Positions 1 to 12,590 are shown, counted from the stretch's first letter. The stretch: 64,000 bases of DNA from Maea johnstoni (GCA_963942565.1 OZ012686.1:33842968-33906967), one strand, 5' to 3'. The notes: generated from the sequence alone by a model not told the origin. Numbers and translations are program-made.

Positions 1-784
1 GGATCATGTTTACGGGATATGGGTCTGCTCTGTCAACTCCCATTCTTTCTAACCTCTCAGGAAAGAAGAGTTCCCGCACATGTGCTACTGCCGCTGCGTC
101 AGAGGCCCACAGTGGTTCTGAAGGAACTCGCACATTCATTACCTAGTGGTAGTGGGTGGAGGAAAAGAAATACTATGTAGGAGTGCTATAGGATAATCAG
201 ATTGGCATAGCATGCTTTCCTGTTTGAATGTGTGAACTTCTGGAATGCGAAGTACATCAACAGTCCCCCCTCTCTCTCTCTCTCTCTCACTCTCTCACTC
301 TCTCCCTCCCTCGCTCTCTCCCCTCCCCTTGCACCCTATCTCTCCCTACACAAGGGGTTTTCCCACATTTGTTCTGAGTGGCCCGCGCCTATTTTTAAGT
401 CAGCCTATCTATTATTACCCCAATGGATGGTCGACGGCTGCTTGTTGGGTGTTGTTTTTGTATTTATATAGTCCTGGTTGTAGGGGTTTGTATTGTGTAA
501 TCGGCTGGAAGACAACATCCCGTAAGAAAACAGAGGAATAAAAACGCAGCGCGGCTGCTAAAACTAACAACAATAATCCCCTCTTCACTTGTGGACACAT
601 CATTACATGCTACACCTCCTCCCCATTCAGGCAAGTGAGCTAAAGATACAAACTACACGAATTAAGTAGTTGGAAGTGGTTGAGGGCGTCGGAGGGCTTC
701 AATTTGAGCACCTAGAGTCAGCCAGACTTAAACAATAGAGAGGGCAAACTTCTGGCTGATGCCACGGTCACATTTTGACTGTGA
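1..784. other. Unique non-coding DNA with a CT-rich tract
   Basis: Mixed-composition DNA without a convincing reading frame. A run of Cs followed by (TC)n and CT-rich sequence lies at 265-326. Nothing else stands out. Confidence 0.6.
265..326. repeat. (CT)n-rich tract
   Basis: A C run followed by about nine TC units and then interrupted CTCTCC sequence. Proline/leucine/serine-rich open frames across it are products of the repeat. Confidence 0.85.
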
Positions 785-898
<114 letters not shown>

Positions 899-1525
899 GA
901 ACACCTTCATAAAGAGAGTAATGCGTGAACTTCTCACAGTAGCCCCCGCTATATGTAGCTGAAAGAGGTATTTGCATAACAGAATCATAGAGGGAACTTT
1001 GGGTGGCACATTTAGTGCACGCATTGTTACCTGGTGGGGAAAATGTATGCCAGAGCACAGATCTGACTTGCATGGGCGTTAAGCGCTCGATTAATTATGG
1101 GCAGACATGCAGCGGGTGGCTGTGGTGGGCTGTTTTTTGGGGGTTCGGGCACCCAGGGAGCGAGGAGGGGGATCGGACAGGGGGCCCTGACCCATGCACA
1201 AAGTAGTCTGTTTTGAAACTGTCGGGCCTGTCACACGCTCGTGATGGAAACATTCAGCCTGTCCACATCTTGAATGATACTTTGTTTCTCTTTTGTTTGC
1301 TTGTGATTTCTTTTCCATGCGAGGCGTGTCAGTTTCGGTGGGGTCATGCCGAGCGTTGGCTACCGGTGCTCCCCCTGTCAGCTTGAACGATTAGGCTACT
1401 ATCTCAGAACACACACTCCTTGCTATCTCTCTCTGTATGGCCGGCAAGGCTGGGCCGCCGTCAGGGGCTAAACTGCATTTGACATGATGCCTGATCTCCT
1501 GGTGTGAGTGCTAGCATTCCACCTT
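899..1525. other. Unique non-coding DNA
   Basis: Moderately GC-rich with a G-rich patch near 1140-1190. No gene, repeat or element recognised. Confidence 0.55.
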
Positions 1526-1750
1526 GCTAAAAAAAAAATCGCAAAATATTCAGTCAAACTTCTTTTTAATGCAACAATATGTTGTATAACAATGAAGGTA
1601 TTGATACCCATTTTTCCCCTTCCCTAAAAGCCTAAAAGGAAAAAAATGCCAAATATTCAGTTTAACTACTTTTTAATACAACAATATATTGTATAACAAT
1701 GAATGTATTGATACATATACCCCCTTCCCTAAAAGCCAAAAAGAAAAATT
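1526..1750. repeat. Two-copy diverged tandem repeat, period 107 bp
   Basis: AAATATTCAG at 1544 and 1651 start matching blocks. Both run through TTTTTAAT, CAATAT.TTGTATAACAATGAA, GTATTGATAC and CCCTTCCCTAAAAGCC. The copies differ at many sites, so the duplication is old. Each copy holds a small near-palindrome around ACAATATGTTGTATAAC. Confidence 0.85.
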
Positions 1751-4700
1751 CATTAGAAAAAATCCAAGCACAAAACTTTTTTCCTTGCTCATAATAAGAA
1801 TGGGGAACGTGCGCAGGTCGAATAACTTGGACAGTTGATCTAAGAGCAGCAACTAGTGTTGCTTTCTAGGAATTCCATGAACAAATTTGTAGAATGAGTC
1901 AGCCTTGGAAAATCACTTGATTTGTGTCCACTTCAGGTCCCAAAACATCTGCAATTGTATATTGCCTCACCAAAATGTCTTGTGACTCCCCCCTGCACAT
2001 TTGTTTGTTTTAAAGCTGCCCGGCTTTGAGATTGAGGAAATTAGCTTTCCTGGCAAAGAAAGCAAAGGAAATGAAGTTAGGAAAGTGGAGTGGAGCGTTG
2101 TTGGGCTGACAGGAGGAGGCTTGCTGCTACAACAGCAATGGAGGCGGCGGCGTCGGCGGTCCGTTGTCGCCTCGGATCACCTCCCCACTACCACAGGCGA
2201 CACACAACCAGGTCCACCAATAAGAAGCCAAGCTACGACAACGGTATCAGACTCCTCCATCTTATCCTGCCCCCTCTCACATCATACTCATCATCCATCC
2301 ACCAGACCCTTCTTCTCCATAGCCGCTCTGCAGCCAAATCACTTGTTCTTTTATTTGAGCGGTTGTCATTTTTGTCACCATAAATTTGAGATTGTGTTTG
2401 TCAAGGGAAAAGTCTGGGTGAAGCCATGCATGGTGCGGAGATAGCACTTGTCACAGCGCGGTAGGCTGCGGCGGGACTCCAAATCTTCCCTGCGCTGCCC
2501 CTGCTGGGGTCAGAGCCGTTGTTTCTCCTTGGCTGGGCGCATCAGCTATCTCTCCTTTCTCAAGTTTCATTGTCTGTTTCTGCAGGACACCAGTGGAGTC
2601 TTCTGCGACTCCTTAATTTATTGCCCCCGAGGGAGGCGGCCGGGTCAGCCACAGGCAGGCTGGGGGGGAAATGGCTTGTCAAACTAAATGAAAGAAATAG
2701 GCCAAAATAAATAGCAAAAACTGCACTCTTTTGAGACCTGCCCCCCTCCTTGCACACACAGCAGCAATATTGCCAATTATTATTGAGGCAAACAGAGGGG
2801 AATTCAAAGAAAGTTCTTGGGTATGCAACAATGTTGTCCCCTATGTTGTTATTGCCATTTTTGGTGTTCCCGTGCTGAAAACAGTGGATTTGAGTCATTG
2901 TGCAGGGCTTCAGTGATACCTCTTCATCTGTGATGAAAGAGATTGCTCTTTTGGCGGCATAAGATAGGTGCGACAGTCTTGATTGCCTTGCCCGCGATCG
3001 GGGACGACATCGCATGGCAGTGCGGGGAATCTCTTGCTTGGCTTCATCCTCCTGCTGCAGCCAATCGCTGGCGACGGCGACGGGGACGATCACCCACCGC
3101 CGCCGCCGCCCCGGCAATTGCCAGCCATACGAAAAAGACACAGGCTCGTGTTGACATTTTTTCACAATAGCCGCTGTTGCTTTTCATGTGCCAGTGCCTT
3201 AGCCTTTGTTCCGGCCCAGTTAGCGCAGCAACATATGTGAAGTGAAGAGCCCCAGTGAGACATGAAAACGGCGCTGTGATGCCCCGAATATGGCACACAC
3301 ACGCGGCTACGCGCAGGATTAACCTTGCGAGGAGGAGCCATTGAAGGCTTTGATGATAAACGAATGCGTTTCCTCCACCGCAGTCATCCCCCTATTTTGT
3401 CAATTTGTTTGACAAAGCATGGCAGCGAGGGAATCAGGGGGTAGAAGTGGCGTGTAGGATGAGCCGGCTTCTGAGGAATCGCGCGCCACCAACGAGCTCT
3501 TCAGCCGGCTAAGTTGATACCCTCAATTGCCACAAGTGGCCCCGCACGGCAGACCTCTACTCGTATTCTGTCAATTGCCACACCGTTCGGGGACCCCTGA
3601 GTGCTGCCCCCTTCTCCTTCCCCCTCTGATGCAGAAACCCTACCCGCGCAATGTTTACAAGTAGTCGATCACCTAACTTTATTGCCGCTGAATGTGCAGA
3701 TGATGATACATAACTGGCCCCATCTAACCTTCACAAGTTAACCCATACATCTTCTGCACAGCCCGCCACACGCACACAAAAACGCCACAATCCACCTGTA
3801 AGGGAAGCTTTAATTCATCGTTTGATTTTAGCTGCGGAGCTAGCATGCTAACATATGAGAATTTGGTCACATTTGATTGCCGTGGATTGATAGTGTGCAG
3901 AACGCCGGGGTCGTCCAAACACTCCTGAGGATGAGTTGACCTTGTGGATGTTGTTGCAGCGAGTATGTTACGACACCGCTGTTGTGGCTATTCCCGGGGT
4001 GCCACTGAACCGGTGCTCCCGGCTTCTCCTGTATCCACTATCTCCCCTCATCAGGTAATACGATAATCTACATGCTCATTAGTGCTTAGTCAAAAGGGGG
4101 CAATTTACTGCCGGGACATTTTTTGTCTATGTGAGATGGGGGATAGTGTGACACTGTGACATCATTCATTAGGGGAAAGTATGGTCGTAAAGAGGGGAGC
4201 TGGCAGCAGCCGGGATTAAATGGACGATGTCTGTGCGTCTGTCAATCCGTACATCACCACAGATATACTCCACTTATCCTGGAAAATCATCATCCATGGA
4301 ATGCATTAGCAGATTGTCATGATGAGCGCAATTATTATACCAAAACTTTATTGAAAGGTTTCTCTTGATTGTAATGGTAAAGTAATACAGAACTTCTTTT
4401 ATTGATTTGTGAGTCAAACATGCTCTTCTGTATTTGATTATACTTTACAATACCTTTTTATGGACGATAAAAATGTCCCAAAAACCTGATGATCTTTTCT
4501 ACCCAGATAAGCAATGCACCACACTTTTGATGAACAATTTTCATATATGCTCACCCGTTTATTTATTTTGGGTATCCACTGCCTGTAAATATTGTGTATG
4601 GTCCCCAGTATTTCCTTACCAAATTATGCTTGGAATACCAAGGGAATACAAGGATTTTAAAAGGGAAATCCTAGGAATTTGTAAAATGTCTCAGCTGCAT

Positions 4701-5733
4701 TGATAAGGGTTAGAAGTGAGTGTGGCTTGCCGTTGTAGCAGTGGCTAGCAGCAGTAGCAAGTGCTGCAGGAGACTCCTCTCTCTCACACAGATATGATAA
4801 ATATTTATTCTACTTCTGAAGAACCCAGAACAAGAGATCTCTGTAGCGGTCAGCTCACTTACAGCCTTCTTGACCACTGGGCAGTTTCTGGCCGAGATCA
4901 AAGCTTCGAGGGAGTGGTCGGAGGGGAGAGCAGGGAGGGGGCATGGGGCGGTGTTTACTAACACTGTTAGTGGCCCCTCACCCCGCCAGCCCTCTGTAGC
5001 CCCAGCAGCAGCAGGGGGAGACAAGTGTAGTAGTAGTACATCACAATGTGTCCACCAGTAGTTGCAGGCTCTATGTACAATACGGGCAGAGTTACCATCA
5101 TAACACTAAAGGGAACCGGGGAAAGTTTTCACAGCTTGACCACCGGTGAGTCGGTTCAGGCTCCCTCCCGTGGCCGTTATCTAGGGAAGCGTCTTCAGTG
5201 AGTGTAATGAAAGATGCAAGGTAGTGCCCCTTGGGCTTTGTCTAAGGTGTGAATCACCCTGATTGCAAAATTCCACCCTTGACACCTGACCCTAAGGTGC
5301 TTGACCAGCCGGACAATGGGCAGCCGGGAGGATGCGGTAAGATGAGGCTGCTGGTAATTATACCGCATCTTCCAGCGCAGCTCAACTGGAAAGATGACAA
5401 GGTATTACACAGGGCACTGATTTAGCCCCCTTACGAAATCCTGACAGCAACAACCACGGTGGAATGTTTGCTGAGAACAAGAAGAGGATGCTCCGAATTG
5501 CTGAACTGTGCTGGTCAGGCAGGCAGAAATGTAGCTGAGACTACCCAAGAAATACTGGTATTTTCTTAGCATAATCCCAGGAGTTCCTGGGTATCCCCAC
5601 CTCTGTTTGGTGAGAGAAAGGTGGCAGCAGTGTGGCTCGTTGGTGGCTAGTTTGAGGGAGCAGTTGTTTATCTCCTCACTGCCTTCTATCAGTCCTAGGC
5701 TGCTGCTGCCTGGTGAAGGGGGTCAGTATGTAC
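1751..5733. other. Unique non-coding DNA, partly GC-rich
   Basis: This stretch has high-complexity sequence with GC-rich blocks (2100-2170, 2980-3130) and TAAT-rich blocks. A frame of about 200 codons on the minus strand (2560-3165) has no family resemblance and is judged chance. The block at about 2940-3560 has the look of conserved regulatory DNA, but this needs cross-species alignment. An inverted TGTCA/TGACA pair lies at 3396-3416. Confidence 0.5.
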
Positions 5734-5765
5734 TGATGACGTCTACTGTACAGTAGACGTCATCA
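5734..5765. repeat. 32-bp perfect palindrome
   Basis: Each half reads TGATGACGTCTACTGT on its own strand, with no spacer and the centre between 5749 and 5750. Each arm contains TGACGTC, an ATF/CREB/AP-1-like core. The right arm runs straight into a CAT repeat. Confidence 0.95.
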
Positions 5766-5808
5766 TCATCATCATCCTCATCATCATCCTCATCATCATC
5801 CTCCTCCT
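5761..5808. repeat. (CAT)n/(CCT)n microsatellite
   Basis: Interrupted CATCATCCT units abut the palindrome; the repeat may have grown from its arm. Confidence 0.9.
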
Positions 5809-6065
5809 TGGGGTTATGTCTAGTGGATGCTGTGCCACCACTGCTTCTGCTGCTGCTGCTGAGCTTGACCTTAATTACCAGGACTATCAGGGAACACCCA
5901 TGGCCCAGGGCAGAACTGTGGCCCCAACTCCCAACCTCCTCCTCGCCAATGTCACCAGGACCTCAAGTCCCATCAGGCCCGCCTCTGCTAATAGACTCCC
6001 TACTAATCTACTTATCCTCCCACTCCTCCAGACCCAAAGAAAAAACTTTTTTATCTCAAATTATA

Positions 6066-6081
6066 CCCCCCCCCCCCCCCC
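6066..6081. repeat. C homopolymer (16 bp)
   Basis: An uninterrupted run of C between TTATA and ATCCTC. Confidence 0.95.
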
Positions 6082-6109
6082 ATCCTCAAGAAAAAAAATT
6101 CAGATTCAA

Positions 6110-6345
6110 GTACTGGAAAGTTTATTTGTTTAATCATATCTTTTACGGATTTTTAAAAATAAAACCCCTAAAGTATTCCTCACATTCCTCCACCTTTTCA
6201 CATGGAATAAAATTACTTGAAAGTATATCTGTTTAAGTATTTTGTTGCTAGAATGGAGACTTTGTGATAAAACCCCATTTCTTCTCAAACACCTCCACCT
6301 GTCCACATGGAAAAAGGAAATTACCTGAAAGATAATCTGCATGAA
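6110..6345. repeat. Diverged tandem repeat, period about 105 bp
   Basis: Related starts occur at 6111 (TACTGGAAAG), 6213 (TTACTTGAAAG) and 6321 (TTACCTGAAAG). The units share ATAAAACCCC, a CCTCCACC block and CACATGGAA. Two full units and the start of a third are visible. Confidence 0.85.
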
Positions 6346-6901
6346 ATATGTTGGAGTGTATAAAGGAGAATTGGCTGCGCTTTACCTTACACTAACTGTG
6401 ACTTATGTGACAATTCCACAGTTACTAGTTATGCTTTATGAGAGGGTCCTTGTACGGCGGTTATTTGAGTTCTGTGGGATTCTCGGAGAAGGGGATGTGA
6501 AGTGGGCCCGCAATGGTGGGCCCGGAGAATGGGTGCTTGAAAACTTTCCCAGGATGAGCCGCGGTGTCCAGCGATTTCGGCGCTTTGGTCATGGGATGAG
6601 GAGATGACCTTTCGACGGGGTCACGCTTAATGGCGGGCAGAAATCATGGGCAGGCATTGGTGGAAAGCGAGGGGAGACAGTCGTGGAATTTGGCACAAGT
6701 CGTTTAGCCGGGCGCAGAATGCCCATTAGGTGGCGAGATATTCTGAGTCTGGGGGAAGCGGAATTCCAAGAGGCTTGTGAAGACAGTGGTGTGCATTAGC
6801 GGGCTGGCTGATAAATGGACCGTGAGGGTGGAGGGGCCAGCCCGACAAGGAACAGGACATTCTCTCAGATCACAGACACATTTAGGGGAGGGGGGTGCAG
6901 A
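6346..6901. other. Unique non-coding DNA
   Basis: Mixed composition, G-rich toward the right end. No gene or element recognised. Confidence 0.55.
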
Positions 6902-6917
6902 GGGGGGGGGGGGGGGG
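6902..6917. repeat. G homopolymer (16 bp)
   Basis: An uninterrupted G run following GCAGA. Confidence 0.95.
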
Positions 6918-6919
6918 TG

Positions 6920-7320
6920 AAGGTCTCACTTAATGCCTTTACCCTTATCTTCAAACAGAGGATTTCAAAGCACACCATACTCCCACGACAAATGGAGATG
7001 GGTTCACATACCGCCTCCATTCTTATCATCCCTGGGACGCAAATGGTGGATTTAAAGTCAGAGTTCTTGTCTTAACAGGGGGATCAGGAAGGGGGTTGAG
7101 TTGAAGATTCCACATGATACATTTTCCTTATCATCTCTGAGGTAAATTGTGGATTCGAAGAACAAAGTTCTTTTCTAAAGAATGCACTTTAGTCAAGTCA
7201 TTTTTTAAAAAGTTTGTTTTTTGCAAGTATAGGAATCTTTTGGGAGAACTTCTGAAGAACTTATATCTATTCTCTTTTGATGGGACGATAGTCAATCACA
7301 TAGTTCTTATTTCAAATATA
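6920..7320. repeat. Diverged tandem repeat, period about 105 bp
   Basis: Blocks at 7001-7075 and 7106-7180 align through CTTATCATC, GTGGATT.GAA and GTTCTT.TCT, with a period of 104-106. Weaker related sequence flanks them at about 6935-6970 and 7260-7315. Confidence 0.75.
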
Positions 7321-9398
7321 GCTCATATCTTTATCCATCCTCAACATTTTCTGCCCATTATGCATTTATAGGCAAGAATCAGTTACAATGAGATTTTTAG
7401 ATATCCTTTGTATTTGTGATAATGTTGCACTGGAGACAGAACAAGGAATTTCAATTTTCTCACATGTGTCAGTTAATGTGGGAGGGATAAGCTGCTGGTA
7501 AAAAAGCCATATAATATGCCTGCCATTTTCAAATCAATTAGGCAAACCCCTGATCAATTGCATTTGTCCGGTTAATTCGGTGCTTCATTTGTGCGGTCGT
7601 TTATTCTGCGGATCATGGACACGAAGGTCGGAATGGCCCTGGGACAAAGGTTACGGTCCCGAGGGAGCTCTTAGCCCAGATCCCCCTCCTGCTGTTTATT
7701 CTCTAATTCCCCTTCTAATGGCTGTTTCATAAACTACCCCGTATACAAATCATTTGTCTGCGGGTGTTTATTGTAAATACTGGCCTCTTGAATGTGCAAT
7801 AGATCACCTCCTCCGTGACACAAATTGCGCATTTCGGTGCTGTCCCAGGCCGGGGGATTATCCCGATGTCGTTCCTCAGCTGGGCGAGGAGCGTAGACAA
7901 AATAAACACGGAAACAGTGCCTGCTATTTACCCTCTGTGCCCAATCCCCTCGTCCCCCACCAGCCCCTCCTTCGCTCCTCGCTTCCCCCGTGTTGTTACA
8001 CTAAATATACTTAGCTGGAGGAGAAATATTTACCGGGCAAAATACCCACGAGTCGTACAATCGAATTCTCCTGAAAGCGATACGCTTACATGAAGGCATT
8101 ACCGGCTGAAAAAGCCCTAATGAAATTTTAGCCACAAAGGCCACGGATGTAATAGCAGAGCATTGAAAAGATGAGTGTATGGCCATCTGACAAAGGCGAG
8201 CCAACAGAGACTGACCCGCAGGCCAGCCAGGCCTTTCTTTAGATAATCTACAAGACGCTCTCTAGAGCTTTCCCACTCAAGATCACTTCTTGGTTGGGGC
8301 AGAGCCGAGGCAATAGTCCTGATTACATTGCTCTGGCAAAGCAGGCAGTGGGGACTTTATCCATATTGCACGGACAAAGCCTACTTGGTGAAGATTCGGT
8401 TTGGTTTCTCGTTACGCTGAATTATGGTGATGGCAAGGCAGGTAGTTTTGATAGTCTTGCCTTGGCAGTCGGCGACGGCTGACACCAATTACAAATGCTG
8501 CATTTAAAAATAGTTTACTGATTATCGGAGGGACATCTGTGAACCTTGGAGACATTAATCAGTGGGATCCTGGTTAGGATAATGAATACCCTTAAAAAGC
8601 AAATCAATCACAAAACAGATCATTCAACTCTCCCTTGTTTTCTTAAGTATATGGAACAGATATTGGAATTGTTATTTTTTCTTTCAAAAAGATTCATTTC
8701 CAAATACTGGCAAGATAGTTTGGGTTTCATATAGAATTTTTTTTAAAGCATAATTATGAATGTTCAGGGTCATTGAACCTTAGTGTTACCTTCCTATATT
8801 ACATCATGTAGGATTAGCATAGTTGATGGATCCCTGCTTGTTTCGAGTTACATCTTTCACTGTGAAGTATCTAGCACTGTAAAGGGTTAACTGCTTAAGG
8901 TACGAGAAGAGTTGAAAAGTGCATCGTGGGATACGGTGAGGCAGCGAGCAGAAGTCTCGACATAATCTTTGCTGCGAGGTATTGTGGGCTCATCCCATTA
9001 AATCGTCCCGACAAGTTGGATTTGGGCCGGCCGAGCTCTCGGGCGGGGAGGAGGGACGAACAGAATCATCGCTTGCTGGAGGCAGTTACTTTCTAATGAC
9101 ATTTACGTCGGCGAACGAGCAGTAGATTTAACATACGGTGGCGACTTGTAAATACCCTGCAAACAGCACACTCCAATAGGAGCTGCCCGCTCCCCCTCAG
9201 CCTCCCAACTAATTCAATTTACGGCCCACTTTGATCATGTGTCATAGTTAGTGTGTTGTCTATGTAATGAATTTCCTTTAGTCTATAGCCGCGGCGCAGT
9301 GCTCTTTGGCCCGCTGCTGGAGAGGAGGTGGTGATTAAAGGATTTGTGGCTGCTGGTCGGGAGGTAAAGTAGCAGGGAAAGGATGTGCAGGGATGTTG
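7321..9398. other. Unique non-coding DNA, candidate regulatory blocks
   Basis: The parts at about 7530-7680, 8000-8250 and 8900-9330 have high complexity, no repeats and many TAAT/ATTA homeodomain-type cores mixed with GC-rich words. This style is typical of conserved enhancers near developmental genes. No reading frame resembles a protein. Conservation was not tested. Confidence 0.45.
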
Positions 9399-10129
9399 CC
9401 ACGGAGCACAAGGTGTGACTTGGCGTAAGACTTGTGTCAGGCCCCACTCATGGATCACTCCTCATCATCCTGCTCCTCGCTTCCACTCTCTCTACATCCA
9501 TCTCTCTCCCTCCCTCTCTACCACGGAGCACAAGGTGTGACTTGGCGTAAGACTTGTGTCAGGCCCCACTCATGGATCACTCCTCATCATCCTGCTCCTC
9601 GCTTCCACTCTCTCTACATCCATCTCTCTCCCTCCCTCCCTACCACGGAGCACAAGGTGTGACTTGGCGTAAGACTTGTGTCAGGCCCCACTCATGGATC
9701 ACTCCTCATCATCCTGCTCCTCGCTTCCACTCTCTCTACATCCATCTCTCTCCCTCCCTCCCTACCACGGAGCACAAGGTGTGACTTGGCGTAAGACTTG
9801 TGTCAGGCTCACTCATGGATCACTCCTCATCATCCTGCTCCTCGCTTCCACTCTCTCTACATCCATCTCTCTCCCTCCCTCCCTACCACGGAGCACAAGG
9901 TGTGACTTGGCGTAAGACTTGTGTCAGGCCCCACTCATGGATCACTCCTCATCATCCTGCTCCTCGCTTCCACTCTCTCTACATCCATCTCTCTCCCTCC
10001 CTCCCTACCACGGAGCACAAGGTGTGACTTGGCGTAAGACTTGTGTCAGGCCCCACTCATGGATCACTCCTCATCATCCTGCTCCTTGCTTCCCCTCTCC
10101 CTACATCCATCTCTCTCCCTCCCTACCTC
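9399..10129. repeat. 122-bp minisatellite, six tandem copies
   Basis: Units start with CCACGGAGCACAAGG at 9399, 9521, 9643, 9765, 9886 and 10008. The unit is 122 bp; the fourth is 121 bp because it has lost one C. The first five are nearly identical, and the sixth diverges in its last third. Each unit ends in a CT-rich stretch. Open frames repeating MDHSSSSCSSLPLS are by-products: 122 is not a multiple of three, so each unit restarts the same words in another frame. High identity suggests recent expansion and likely copy-number variation. Confidence 0.98.
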
Positions 10130-10457
10130 CTGCGTACATACTCTCACACTATGACAACTGACTGCTACTGCTACTAACTCAATGCTTCATTTACCAGTCA
10201 TGCCCTCAGCCCAAGTTCTCCACAATTATAATGTTCTTAGTAGTCAAGCAAATTCTCTTCAGAATCAACTCAGCTTGTGCATTCTCTAGTTCATGCTGAG
10301 GGAGGTACAGTATTTTAGGATAAAATATTGTAACCACTTTATAGAATGAAATACATTTTATAAAATATACGTTCTTTTAATTGTTTGGCTACTTGTCAAA
10401 ATCTGCTGCTGTATAGGCACTTGAAAAAAGTTTCCTACAACTGCTTTGATGATGCTG
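10130..10457. other. Unique AT-rich non-coding DNA
   Basis: Nothing recognised. Confidence 0.6.
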
Positions 10458-10515
<58 letters not shown>

Positions 10516-10552
10516 TAATAATAATAATAATAAAAATAAAAATAATGATGAT
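10458..10552. repeat. (AAT)n microsatellite
   Basis: About 30 AAT units with a few A insertions toward the right. Confidence 0.97.
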
Positions 10553-10723
10553 AAAACATGTTAGATAACATTAGTATTGAAAAGACTTGATTAAGCAAAT
10601 TGCACATCTAACTTTCCTACGAAAGAAACTTGAATATGTCCATGCTCCAAACTTTCTGAAAGTAGATAAGTTGAAACTACCTCTCTTGTTGTCACCTCCA
10701 CTGGTATTACGAGTGACTTATAG

Positions 10724-10801
10724 CATCATCATCATCATCATTATCATTAGCATCACCACCATCATCATCATCATCATCAGCATCACCATTATCATCATCA
10801 T
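10724..10801. repeat. (ATC)n microsatellite, interrupted
   Basis: CATCAT units with CAC and TTA interruptions. Confidence 0.92.
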
Positions 10802-12304
10802 ACATAACTATAGAGCAATATGTTCCGCATCTCGACAATGAGCGCCCATTATGTGGAGTGCTTCTTTCCATTCAACTCTCAATGTAATGCTACATCTATA
10901 AATAAATACTAGCATTCCAGACATGGTATGTGATGTATGTCGGCATGAAGTTGTCACTTTCATTCCTTGAGGGGGCATTGCGCTGATGTCAGTTTCAATA
11001 GCCATACTCTGACTCCCTGTGTTCGTTGATTTTGTCATTGTAGTGGTCCCGCGACTTTGCCACGCTAAACACTATATTCTTCCATGTCCAAATGCTCTGC
11101 TCCTCCAAAAAGCCATCATTTCCTCTAAGGATTGCAACCAATTTATTACCTTAAAACTACACTAACTAGCAGCGTGCACTCATTTTACAATATTTGTATA
11201 CAAATACAACCATCAGCTGCTCTGCTAGTGCACTAAAGATGATCATCATGCAGTCCACAAATAATTTATGACATTTAACTACTGCCAGTAGCTCGTCTGA
11301 TTGCTTGTAGGGAAATACTTGGTCGTGCGTCTAGTATAGGTTTGTAAAACAATCAAATCGCAAGGATTTTCATCATTAAGCCTTTATTGGGCTTTACTCT
11401 CCCATTAGAATGGACTGCATGCTATATTTCATTGCTGTGGCTATTGTTCTTATTGTCTTTGTTTGAGAGTGGTGGAGGGGGGGGGGGGCAGAAAACGGTA
11501 GAAGATGGATGCTGGGTTGTCGTAGTAACGGGCCTGACTCTCCCCCTCCCGGCTTACCGGTAATCCTCTGAGCTTCCTATTCGTAGCGAGTCATTAGACA
11601 GAACAAGCCCTCTAGGTAAAAACCCTCACACAAAGATCTTGGGTTGATGTGTTTGGAGATTGCACAAGCCCCCCTTTTCGCTATTTCCGGGCTCACTGGT
11701 GGCAGGGGGATGGATGGATGGCCAACCTCATGCCAAAAAACAATAGCATTAAAGAATAAAGGGACAGTGAATACCTGTGTCAATGTTTTTCTTGTGGGTC
11801 TTTTCAGGAGAAGATTGGCTCCATTATTACCTAAGAGGTGTCTAGACTGGACTTAAAGGTGATAAGGGAACTGTTTGAAAAGGGGGTAATTAAGGGGGTG
11901 ATTAGAGGAATTACATGGGTAGTTAATGTAATCAAATATACTAGTGTTTTGTTACCACCCTCTCATGTTCACTTTGGACACATAACATTATTGGGAGGAG
12001 AAAAAGATAAAAATAAATGGCAGCAACATTTGATGATATTCAACATTAGATAAGGAAGTAATTGATTATAAAACTGAGGTAGTTATTATCACCATGTTTT
12101 TCCATTTGGAAGAAAGACACTTGTTTTATAACTTTTTGTTGAGAAATAGTCAAAAATAGGCACCATTTAATGTAGGTATTTACCTACTGCTTGAATTACT
12201 TAATTTGAAATTTTATGAGTATCTTTATCCTTGGGACTTTTATAAAAAAAACACTTCTACATCATAATTCATTTTATTCTTAGTTTAATCTCATATATTA
12301 ATAC
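10802..12304. other. Unique non-coding DNA, AT-rich in the right half
   Basis: A G run lies at 11476-11488. From about 11850 the DNA is AT-rich with several GTAATTA/TTAATGTAAT words. No gene recognised. Confidence 0.55.
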
Positions 12305-12590
12305 ATTCTATGAAAAGAAAATACTCTTTACTCTCAGGCATGGGCCTTTTTTAAGCTGTTTCTTATATTTAAAGCATTGTAAAAGATACTTGTGATCCGT
12401 GGAATGAGAAATTTCTCCTATACTCTTTTAGCAATATTGAGTCTTTTTAACATTGCTTATTAGAATAATATCTTAAAGAAAGATACTTATTGAGAACAGT
12501 GTGCAAAGAAAATTCTCTCCTGCACTCAGTCATATAACTTCTTGCTTTTTAACATTTCTTCTTTGAACGGAAATCTTGTGTACAGTAAAT
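12305..12590. repeat. Diverged tandem repeat, period about 90-97 bp
   Basis: AAAGATACTT at 12382 and 12479 begins two units sharing GAAA.TTCTC and TTTTTAACATT. A third, weaker unit starts near 12312. Confidence 0.75.

Noticed and set aside
2560-3165. Minus-strand open frame of about 200 codons, the longest in the window
   Set aside because: Composition is uneven, no domain or homology signal is visible, it lies in GC-rich intronic DNA where stops are rarer, and no splice or start context supports it.
8879-8893. AAAGGGTTAA as an end of another TTAA-ended element
   Set aside because: No matching left end or interior words were found within the expected 220 bp.
9399-10129. CRISPR-like regular repeat
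   Set aside because: Units are 122 bp head-to-tail with no spacers, in an animal intron.
9432-10161. Repeated peptides MDHSSSSCSSLPLSLHPS in overlapping frames
   Set aside because: They come from the 122-bp minisatellite, whose length is not a multiple of three.
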